NCBI GenBank assembly: GCA_018398765.1
Contig: JAHBMJ010002223.1
Coordinates: 1-21,197 of the forward strand
Length of the DNA stretch: 21,197 nt
Source: Chromera velia
Lineage: Eukaryota > Sar > Chromeraceae
Reading direction: 5' to 3'
Each line of letters starts with the position of its first letter. Position 1 is the first letter of the stretch. This document shows positions 1 through 8,083 of this stretch, piece by piece. A program made the position numbers and the translations under genes. Below the pieces are notes generated by a model. That model ran no database searches and had not been told where the DNA came from. It worked only from the letters and a program-made list of their open reading frames with translations.

Positions 1-35
<35 letters not shown>

Positions 36-69
36 GTGTGTGTATGCGTGTGTGTGTGTGTGTGTGTGT
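1..69. repeat. (TG)n microsatellite at the left edge
   Basis: This is an almost pure GT dinucleotide run with a few interruptions. It resembles the GT runs inside introns of the large gene further right. It probably lies in an intron of the upstream gene whose last exon is called at 288-365. Confidence 0.9.
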
Positions 70-287
70 AGATCCGTCTGTCTCACTGAATTCTGTCAGC
101 ATTCTTCGGGAATGAGAAGAGAAGGAAATTGGTTAAATATTCGACGTTCTGTGACTTTGCTTTCTTTGTCTTGGTCTCTCCTCCTTTCCTCTTCCCTCTC
201 GATACGTGTCAATACATGATTAACATTCGATATGCAAACACAGAAAAAAGCGAAGTCATCCCTTTTTTTTTGTACGTCCTCTTGCAG

Positions 288-365
288 TCACGGCACTTGA
301 GCCAAAGAAAACAGGTCGAGGAGGTCAGGAGCTTTTTGAAGACACTCGGCAGTCCAGCACGTTAA
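288..365 (+). CDS. Probable terminal exon of an upstream gene (partial, unknown product)
   Basis: A pyrimidine-rich stretch ending in cttgcag at 281-287 forms an acceptor of the GCAG type used throughout the large gene in this window. The frame that opens at 288 encodes 25 residues, including RKQVEEVRSFLKTLGSPAR, and stops with TAA at 363-365. The peptide is charged and helix-like rather than low complexity, which suggests real coding sequence. Earlier exons would lie left of the window. I do not recognise the protein. The AT-rich sequence after the stop would be 3' UTR and intergenic DNA. The acceptor and composition are seen directly; the gene itself is inferred. Confidence 0.4.
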   Translation, partial: SRHLSQRKQVEEVRSFLKTLGSPAR

Positions 366-589
366 TTGAATCAACCAGTATTCACCAGTATTGCAAGCAA
401 CCGTGTGACAAACCCTGGGTATTATTTATATTATCATCAACCATCATCAGAATCATGACCATACGTATTCGCAATTTCGCAATCACTTAGTACCGTGACA
501 GCTAAATTGCAGAGACTATTGATTTATATTTATAGGTACGTATTGATTTGATATGCAATTCTTCAAATTAGCTAAAAATTATGAAAAAG

Positions 590-800
590 GCATCTACCCT
601 ACAAGTAGCTATAATTTTTTAAGATTTTAAGCTAGGATTTTACTATTATTTTAGCGGATTTCGGAGGATATTAACTCAGATTTTAGGAAATATTTTATAT
701 GACTCTGAGTCAGATAGGATAGGATAGGATAGGATTAAATAGGAGTTTAGTTAGTTAAATTCTAAGTCAATAGCATTTCGCCTGGGAATGGGTATCCAAC
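590..800. repeat. Diverged direct repeat, left copy
   Basis: The segment reads AGTAGCTATAATTTT, then TTTTAAGCTAGGATTTT, TTTAGCGGAT, TTTAGTTAGT, AAATTCTAAGTC and finally CCTGGGAATG. The same ordered landmarks recur at 2830-2980. The copy carries indels relative to its partner, including the AGGAT array. It ends about 20 bases left of the transposon. It may be an older repeat family of unknown type. Confidence 0.7.
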
Positions 801-803
801 TAA

Positions 804-811
804 GCAGAGTA
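804..811. repeat. Left target-site duplication of the transposon
   Basis: GCAGAGTA directly abuts the left terminal inverted repeat and is repeated exactly at 2551-2558 beyond the right one. Confidence 0.7.
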
Positions 812-1069
812 CTAGGCGTAGGCCATTAAAAAAAACTTTAAATTTTATTGGGCGTTTTTCTTTCTATTTTTTTTTAGAGTTTTCAATTTTAAGGTTGATG
901 CCTAGGTGGATGCTAGGGACCTAGTCTTCGCCTCCTATTCACTATAGCCTCTTCAAAAACTTTAAGGACAATTATAGGACAATTGAAAGTAAATGAATTA
1001 ATCAAATATGCTTTATTGATTGATCAACAAGTCTGAGCAGCAAGGAAAATGAAACCATGTTCATTTAGA

Positions 1070-1132
1070 GAGTTTCGAACCGCAGTCTTCACTCTTGCAC
1101 GCCGAACCCCAGGTTGAGCCCCTACTGAACCA
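1070..1132 (-). other. tRNA-like internal promoter boxes (possible SINE or tRNA relic)
   Basis: On the minus strand, TGGTTCAGTAGG (plus 1121-1132) fits the polymerase III A-box pattern TRGYNNARNNG. GGTTCGAAACTC (plus 1070-1081) is close to the B box. They lie 39 bases apart, within the normal range. The D-arm pair GGTT/AACC can be formed, but acceptor and T stems cannot, so this is not a working tRNA. It may be a SINE head, a tRNA relic or chance. Confidence 0.25.
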
Positions 1133-1329
1133 TATACTTGCAGGTTCTCAGTGACCTTCTCACTCTGAGACCATCACTCATAGGATAATTAATATGAAAA
1201 CAAAATTGCGATATTCGACTACATTGCTAGCCAGGTCATAAAAGAAAAAGCATGGGTATGGTTGCACACATTGAGTAAATTGAAAGAGAGAAAGGGGGGG
1301 TGGAGTGTTATGAATTAGCATAAGTGCAG

Positions 1330-2093
1330 GCTGTTTTTAGTGCTTCAGGCAGGAGGTTCACCGGTCCTGCCGCTCATGAATCATGATCCAAAACATAAAG
1401 ATTGGACGGTCAAGTGTCTTCGCGCCCCTCTATTTGAGCGCAGTGGTGAAACAGCAACATTTAGTCTGATGGTTAAAGACTGACTCGTTTTGAAAATATT
1501 CTTCGAGTTGCAGACATCTCTGACTTTGAGAAGATTCGGAGAAAGAAGATGACGATGCCAGCGGACAACAAAGGCTTTGTGGGGGGGTGGGCAGAGGTTC
1601 TTCTCAGAGTGGTTAAAGTGTTGGAAGAAGGCAACGTACGTGTTCTATGACCGTTCAAACAAGTTTAATCATATATATAATACTATAAATTTAAACATAA
1701 AAATTTTAAGTAAAAAACGTATGAAATAATGTAAAATAATATTATACTAGGAAATAATAGAATCAAATTTGCAAAGCCATAGAGGGAGGGTTGAATCAAT
1801 CTGCAAAGCCTGTGAAGAGAAAAGTTGGGAGAAATTGATTGACGATCCGATTTACCGTCTGACAACTTGTGTCTGAACGGAGGGGCCGCGGGGGAGACTG
1901 AGTGATCAGATTCTCTGGTATAGGCGACTGGAGCGTATGTCGATAGAAGAGTTGTGTGAGCACGGAGAGAGACAAGAAGCCCGAGGGGGTGGGGCAGGCC
2001 AAGGAGCAGGTAAGGCGGTACTTCTTGCTTCTTCTTCAGAGGGACGCCCGAAAGGCCAGTGCCCTCATTGCTGCATGCCTAGGACCGGACTGA
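1330..2093 (+). pseudogene. Broken coding remnant inside the transposon
   Basis: Three blocks read as ordinary mixed-composition protein but are in different frames. Block 1 (1330-1480) follows a tgcag acceptor-like site and includes APLFERSGETATFSLMVKD. Block 2 (1477-1650) includes RFENILRVADISDFEKIRRK and then FVGGWAEVLLRVVKVLEEG. An AT-rich gap, 1651 to about 1800, may be an intron (GTACGT at 1636) or an insertion. Block 3 (1811-1973) includes EEKSWEKLIDDPIYRLTTCV, is cut by an in-frame TGA at 1874-1876, and continues with LSDQILWYRRLERMSIEELC. A shift near 1970 leads to block 4 (1974-2093), with EGVGQAKEQVRRYF and DARKASALIAACLGPD, ending at TGA 2091-2093. I do not recognise the family. 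Its place inside the inverted repeats suggests a transposase remnant or captured host gene. Confidence 0.45.
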
Positions 2094-2550
2094 TCGATCC
2101 TGGGGAGCAGTGTTCTGCCAGCTAGTAGTCCTAAAGTTCGGCTGCTTTAGGTAAGCATTCGCTAGCATGCTCCTAGCTTGTAATATGATATAAATGCTCA
2201 CAGACTGCCCTTTGCCATTGGGATATGATGGCTGGCGGGTTAAGTCACCTCATCATCATCATCAGAAGAAGAAATAACTAGGAAAATACTTACTTTACTT
2301 ACTTACTTAATTGTGGAAAATATAGACCTAGAGGCTAAAGATATATATTGAGTAAAAAAAAAAGTTGTTGTAAACAACTGTAAGTATTTTTAAAAAACTT
2401 GTTGGGGTTTTAGAAGCTCAAAACCGGTCTTAAATTGTTTGAGCCTCTTTTAGTTTTTGCAGGGGGGGTATTTTTGTAAATAAATTTTATTTAAGGGTTT
2501 TTTCAATTTTTTTTTAAAGTTTTTTTTTTTTTTAAATGGCCTACGCCTAG

Positions 2551-2558
2551 GCAGAGTA
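2551..2558. repeat. Right target-site duplication of the transposon
   Basis: GCAGAGTA directly abuts the right terminal inverted repeat and matches 804-811 exactly. Confidence 0.7.
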
Positions 2559-2829
2559 GTGTCGTCTGTCAACACTTTCAATTACAAAAGTGTTAATACT
2601 GACACTTATAGCAACACTTTTAAGCAAAGACAACATTTTTGCTAGTATGCAATACATTTTTTGTATTAACCGTCCTCAACCTTGCATACGGCTCTTTAAA
2701 AACCCATAAAAAGTCAGTTAACTTTATTGACAACTTGAAAACGTTCCATCAATTTCAAATTATGCTTGTCATATTTGAGAACTTGACTCGGCCTTCAGCT
2801 TTGCCTGGGAATGAACATCAAGCTATTAA

Positions 2830-2980
2830 AGTATCCTACAGGTAGCTATAATTTTATAAGATTTTAAGCTAGGATTTTAGCGGATGTTAGGGAATTTATC
2901 CAAATTTTGGGAAATTTTATGGCAGTTTAGTTAGTCAAATTCTAAGTCCACAACATTTTGTCCGGGAACGAGCATCAAAC
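2830..2980. repeat. Diverged direct repeat, right copy
   Basis: It shares ordered landmarks with 590-800: GGTAGCTATAATTTT, TTTTAAGCTAGGATTTT, TTTAGCGGAT, TTTAGTTAGT, AAATTCTAAGTC and TCCGGGAACG. A partial third copy of the end motif, CCTGGGAATGAACATCAAG, lies at 2804-2822. Confidence 0.65.
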
Positions 2981-4200
2981 TTGTTCAGATTTTTTTCTTT
3001 CAGTGTGTTGATCTGCTTAAAGTTTTATACTATATAGAGAGGAAAAAAAAAATTTTTTCAAACAAGAAAGAAGAAACCTAGGAACAAATTAAAAGCTTAG
3101 TAAGATGAAAAAATAAAGCAGCAAGCAGCAGCAGGTCTGAGCAGGAAAACAAAATGCAAAAGAGTCGTAAAGAAATATGCAAGAAATCCAGCAAAAAATA
3201 AAAGAAAAAAACTAAACAAAAAGATGTATGTATAATAAACGAAGAAAAGTGATTCAATTCTGAGCCTCGGTGTGAACTTATGTTCTGTTTGCAAAGCTAA
3301 TAACTGGATATAATAAATAAATTTATTTATACAAGCTGGCGCTGCAAAGATAAAATTTTATATACGTAATTGATGTTCAGTTTCTGTTCTCTACCATATC
3401 ACTCTCTCACTAGAAGATTACATTTTTGGATGAGGCAATAACCATGCACGTATACGGTGCCAGGGGCTAGGAGCGCCAGGCCAGGGGGTTTAATATACTT
3501 CAACTACACCTAGCTTTAGCTAGGCAGCCTAGCGATCTTTTATAATATTTTATAAGCTTGCTAGCATCGAATTCTTACACCAGATATACCTTCTCTGCTT
3601 TTAATAGTCATATTCCACTTTTACTTTGCCCGACCGGGTCCATCTAGGGGTCCATTGAGCACGGAGCTTGTTGCAGTGCTCATAGCGAATTTATATTTTA
3701 CCAATGATTTGGGGGAAAAAACTGAATAAATATAATTTATTTTCGAATAAACTTATTCAAAAGAGTCAAATTTAGAAAAAAAAATCTTTTTGTATAATAT
3801 TTATTTTATTCATGTTGACCAGAGTGTTAATTAAGGCAGTATAGCGTGGTATCGTAGAAAAACAACAACTTTTCCCTGCCTAACGTTAGAAGTATCCAGC
3901 TAGCTCTGGATATGGATAACGACGGCGCGTCATAGTCATAGTCTCTGCCTAGGTATTTGTCTTGGTATGTATGATCTATTCAAACGACTCAACCAGTCAA
4001 GTCAAACCATCGCCTTCTAGCTGCCTTTTCATCTCTTCTCTTGCCTCTGAGCCAATTAACTGATTGAGTAGATTGTGATCGTCGACGAACGTTCTGTCTG
4101 CATACCCTGTAGCAACAAGCCCTAAGAACAGGCAGCGGCTTACAGGAACAAAGCAGGCGTCCGTTGTCAGTGTTGCACTCTGTCTACTGATTCAATTTGA

Positions 4201-5533
4201 CAGCACAGCGGGTAAGACAGTGCACGTAGACGGATTGGCAAGCAAGAAACGAGCATGTTTAACTGGCAAAGACAACTCACATGCACAAACCACACCGAGG
4301 TCTTTCTTCCCCCCCTTCCCTCAAGGGACCTTCTCATGGCCCAGAGAGTATTTTTCTTTCTTCTGGCCTTCTTTCTCTTCTCTGTCTCCCCCCCTGCCAC
4401 CAATCTTTATCAACAGCAGCGGTGCTTGGAAAGAAACAAAGAAAGTGCCACTCACGGAACCACCGGAACATGTAGAGGCCGAATTCGATAAGGTGGTTGA
4501 ATGGAAAAGACAGAAGCATGCAGGCGCCATCAGACAGAAGAGGAAGAAGAAAAAGAAGAAGAAGGAGAAGAAGAAGAAGAAGAAGAAGAAGAAGAAAAAT
4601 AAAAGAGAAAAGACCCTATCTATACTATCCCGGGCCCACCCCCCCCCTTTCCTTAAATAGGTGCGATCGAGTTTCTTACTTTTTCAAATTGCTTCATTAC
4701 TCCAAAATACTATCCATCCATTGCTTCGAACCACACATACACGTCGTTCCCTCCGGCCCCCCACTTGCTTGCTCTCTCCCTTCTTTCCTCCTTCACTCCG
4801 GACAGCCAGCTACTTTCCACCATCCTTTTCCTGCTTCATTCACGCATTCTTTCCCCCATTCATTCACTCTATCTGCCTTTGTCTTTCTTTTCATCCTGCG
4901 ACCTACTATGATCCATTCCAACTCGCACCCCCTCACGGCTTCTATGGCTGCCTTTTATCTATTAAATCTGTCTTCCCTCCTTAATTCTACCCCTTTCTTG
5001 GGGGGCCTTCTTGCCTTCTCTTTGAACATGTTCTACCTGCTCATCCTACAACAGGAACATCAACCAGGAACCTTTCAGGTATGACGTCCGTTACCCACAA
5101 ACAAAATTGAATATATCAGGGGAGAGGTGAGAGATTTACAAAGTGATCAGGAAACAAACAGGCATTTACTCACTGAGTTCACGTATCAACACAACTTTGC
5201 TCAGAAAACATTGATACAAATCCATAAAACGTCTAACACGTTGACACTCATAAATATACGCACACATCTTTGATGCAAAGACGAAAAACGTTGAAAAATT
5301 AAGAACACATCTTCATGCTCTATGCATTTTAAGATTTAGTCTACCAAAAAGTTCTTGGAGCATGTTTTAATGACTCAAACTTGGTATGACCCAAATGACT
5401 GGAAGAAGGCAGGCACCAATCTCAATAAAACGTTTGCAGTGTCTGTTGAAGAAAAAAAAAAAGGAAAAAGAGAGTGGGGCCTTTTGTATGTTTCAATACT
5501 ATGAAACAAGATAATTCTTTCTGAAAACTGCAG
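4201..5533. other. Mixed-composition stretch without a convincing gene
   Basis: The left part has C/T-rich sequence and a GAA trinucleotide repeat. A long open frame across 4497-5084 comes mostly from these biased tracts. Its last third (about 4905-5078) has more varied residues and ends at CAG|gtatga, so a real exon there is possible but unproven. Confidence 0.4.
4537..4599. repeat. (GAA)n trinucleotide repeat
   Basis: A nearly continuous GAA/GAG run. In its frames it spells poly-Lys, poly-Glu or poly-Arg, which explains the basic ORFs found here. Confidence 0.9.
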
Positions 5534-5687
5534 CTATAGGGACGCACAGGGAGAAGTTCGCCTGGCAAAGAGGAAGAGACAGAGGGGACAAGTATGTCTG
5601 TTGACCAACCTCCACCAGGTCCTGCTGTTCCGGTTCAACTTGCTATGGCGGGGACACGCCTGCAGGGAAAAGAGGGGACCCGAACAG
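5534..5687 (+). other. Candidate isolated exon, unknown product
   Basis: A ctgcag acceptor ends at 5533. One frame is open from 5535 (TAT) through CAG at 5685-5687 and then reaches a GTCCGG donor-like site. It encodes varied residues such as GQVCLLTNLHQVLLFRFNLL, unlike the biased ORFs nearby. I found no phase-compatible partner with confidence. The purine repeat that follows (about 5700-5730) argues that coding ends here. It may be an exon, a relic or chance. Confidence 0.25.
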
Positions 5688-7453
5688 GTCCGGAGGGGGC
5701 AGAGAGAGAGAGAGACGGAGGGAGGGAGGGAGGACAATTAAGTTCAATCGTTGACATACTCAACTTGTACAGCTAAGGCAGAGCAGGAATGAAGTAAGCT
5801 GGCCCGAAGGAGGAATCAAATTGAGCAGAAGAGAGTTAGGGAAGTGAATTGAAGACTTGAGGACGGGGATCCATTTTTCGTCTATCGAAGTTTTGAAGGG
5901 GCAACAGAAGAACTAAAGAGGAGAGAGCCCATACAGCCTAAACTTCCTTCTCTCCCTTCGCTTAATTTTCGTCTGAACCTCTAGTTCCTGTTCTCTAACC
6001 CCCCGTTCTATTCTATTCACATAAACATATGAACGAATGAGTGATCATAGAAGAGACTAAAGGACCCACCGGAAGCACCTAGAATAAATGTCCCCAACGC
6101 CCTCTCTGTCCTTTATCTGCACCAGAAGCCCCAGTGCCAGACTGAGCCAAACACCAGCCTAGCTGTGCACCCCCTCCCGCTCCTGCGGAATGAACACCCC
6201 CAAGCCTCCCTCTGTCCCTACCTAGGTTCAAACGGCCGGCAGCGCCGCATACAAGATGAAAAAGATGAAACGAATATATCAAAAGACAGAAAAGTAGAGA
6301 AAAAAAAGAGAGAAAGGGAAATGACAGTTTCGAAAACTGAAACGGACCCTACCCTCCCACCGCATTATTTGCATATCATACGTTCTTTCAATCACACACT
6401 TGTTAAGAGCAATCACTCGGGTAGTGAACCTGACTTTTTAGTACTTTTCAAGGAAGGACTATTCCGTCCTGGTTGTGAAAGGTGACGTTTATCGTTAGCG
6501 GGGGGAGAAGTATGAGAAGGGAATCCTGAAAACACGCGGAGTGGGAGCCACGTAGGATTTCCTTAGGCAGCCGGACATAAAAAGCTGCTTGGCATAGGGA
6601 ATATCTCAGCCTATAAAGCAAGCTTACGACCGGAACCGCTTTCACGACTTGTTGGAGATACCCTCCGCCAAGGTGTAAATCCTGCGTACTATGATCTAGC
6701 GCCCCACTAGGTAAAACTATTGAACTATAGCATAGGCAGCGACGGGCTATAGTTTGAACGGACGTACCCCGCGGCATTCTGCCACCAGCCCGCGCGCCCG
6801 CTCCATGCACGCGTGATTTTGCATGGGTGCATGCCGCGAGCGTCGGCCTTCATGCAAGCACTCCATGTCAATTTCTGTTCCCCAAGCAAAAAGCTGAAAA
6901 GTTCGGAAGGCCCTTCCAATTTTTCGAGAGTTCTTATGATCGTCCCTTACCCCTCATCGCACAAAATTGGTATCATCATCTTGTGTACGTGCAAGCCCTT
7001 CCCTTTGAGCCATTGGCTGAAAACCCTGAAAAAAGAGCCGAGGCATCGCAGATTTGTCCCAGGCCGATTGGCCTTCTTTGAAAAAAGAGACGCCCTGGTC
7101 TCTCTTTCTCTCTACGTCTTCTCAGTCTGTACGTTCAAGTGTGGATTGCAATCACACACAGTCTCAAAAGGGGAGTGCAGTTCCACTGCGCTTTTGAGCC
7201 CGGTGGGTTGAAGAAAAAGGGACGGTAAGCCCCCCAAGAACCCTGCAAGATTTCCTTCGTGTCGATCCACAAATTTCTGTCCACAGTCTCCGTCACCCCT
7301 TCTGCTTTTGCTGCAGAGCTTTTTCTTGGCTCTGATCTCAACGAAGGGACAGAAGAGGACAGGAGGCTCGCAGGAAACCCGTCCAGCCACCTGCCCAGCC
7401 AAATACCAACCAACCCAGAAGGCATCTCGCCACCTAGATCTTCTTGCCTGACA
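5688..7453. other. 5' flank of the USP gene
   Basis: I see no certain gene. The 6480-6830 part lacks the microsatellites found elsewhere and has a hairpin at 6723-6754. A TATAAA string occurs at about 6613, too far from the start codon to call a promoter. Two overlapping open frames between 6813 and 7211 look coding-like in places, but neither has a supporting splice or start context. They could lie in the 5' leader. Confidence 0.4.
6723..6754. repeat. Perfect 9-bp inverted repeat (hairpin)
   Basis: AACTATAGC at 6723-6731 pairs exactly with GCTATAGTT at 6746-6754 across a 14-base loop. It lies about 700 bases upstream of the USP start codon. Function unknown. Confidence 0.7.
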
Positions 7454-7518
7454 ATGTCAAGCGAGCAAGAGCTTCTCACGAGCCTGACCGAGATGGGCTT
7501 CCCTCTCGACAAGGCGCG
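7454..7518 (+). CDS. USP gene exon 1: start and first half of UBA
   Basis: Starts MSSEQELLTSLTEMGF and ends inside the Arg22 codon at donor GTCAGT (7519). LTEMGF is the classic first helix and MGF loop of UBA domains. Any upstream non-coding exon is not visible. GTG at 7259 extends the open frame but is not a likely eukaryotic start. Confidence 0.8.
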
Positions 7519-7992
7519 GTCAGTCCGTCAGTCAGTCTTTGTGGCCCTACCAAGAACATGTGTGTGAGCATCCGTCTGTGGGTATATGCGTGTGAGTGTC
7601 CGTCTCTCTCTCTGTCTCTCTGAGAGGGAGCAAGGCTTTCGTGTCTGTACAATCATCCACGGCCGGGCAAGCCCCTTGGTTCAAGGAGCTCACCTTGAGT
7701 CATTCAGAGGGAGTCGAGGCGCTCACCTTCACCCCTTCACCCACACAGAAGCATTCGATGCACTCCGCATTCGGCCACCCGGTCAGTCTGCCTCCCTCCC
7801 CCCCTCCTCACGTGGTATGGTATGAGAGCCCAGGGGGGGGGGGCCTCTCTGGAGGAGGAAAGAGGCCGGCATCTCCCGACCTGGCACTCGCCTGGACTGG
7901 CCGCGTTTGTGCGTGTCGTCTATCCGGGAAAAGTACACAGCCAGAAGACTGAATCCGCCCTTCTTTCTTTTCGTGGGTGAGAGAGAGAGAGA

Positions 7993-8023
<31 letters not shown>

Positions 8024-8033
8024 CGTGTGTGTG

Positions 8034-8083
<50 letters not shown>

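Larger units (their letters stand above)
366..811. other. AT-rich non-coding stretch
   Basis: I see no supported gene. It contains an (AGGAT)4 array at 716-735 and the left copy of a diverged direct repeat. The last 8 bases, 804-811, are the left target-site duplication of the transposon that follows. Confidence 0.5.
812..2550. mobile_element. Decayed DNA transposon, 1739 bp, with 16-bp TIRs and 8-bp target-site duplication
   Basis: The left end 812-827 (CTAGGCGTAGGCCATT) is the exact reverse complement of the right end 2535-2550. Both ends continue inward into a long A/T run followed by ACTTT, or its complement. Immediately outside, the octamer GCAGAGTA occurs at 804-811 and again at 2551-2558, as expected for an 8-bp target-site duplication. 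An 8-bp duplication is typical of the hAT superfamily, and also of P, Merlin and some MULE elements. A TAGGCGTAGGCCA-type end followed by ACTTT resembles hAT ends. The interior is AT-rich and carries the broken coding remnant at 1330-2093, which may be a transposase or a captured gene. No intact ORF remains, so the element is non-autonomous or dead. The structure is seen directly; the superfamily is inferred. Confidence 0.75.
2094..4200. other. AT-rich gene-poor stretch, including the transposon's right end
   Basis: I see no supported gene. It holds a (TACT)n run at 2288-2309, the transposon right end (2535-2558), the right copy of the direct repeat (2830-2980), and a small perfect inverted repeat around 3656-3682 (TGAGCAC/GTGCTCA). 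Homopolymer A and T runs are common. Confidence 0.5.

Noticed and set aside
1874-1876. TGA read as tryptophan, suggesting an alternative code or organelle-derived DNA
   Set aside because: The remnant also has frameshifts, and the USP gene nearby uses TGG for Trp in conserved motifs with no internal TGA. A pseudogene explains it better.
2010-2039. A 30-base GTAAGG…TTCTTCAG mini-intron
   Set aside because: The same segment reads through in frame as VRRYFLLLLQ between matching helical sequence and is divisible by three, so continuous coding is the simpler reading.
4497-5084. 195-codon frame with a poly-Arg stretch and a hydrophobic end
   Set aside because: The basic part is the GAA repeat and the middle is C/T-rich biased sequence. 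Only the last part might be coding, and that is not supported.
6813-7211. Two overlapping open frames upstream of the USP start
   Set aside because: The longer one begins at GTG, no splice context links them to the gene, and both frames are equally open. They are treated as 5' flank.
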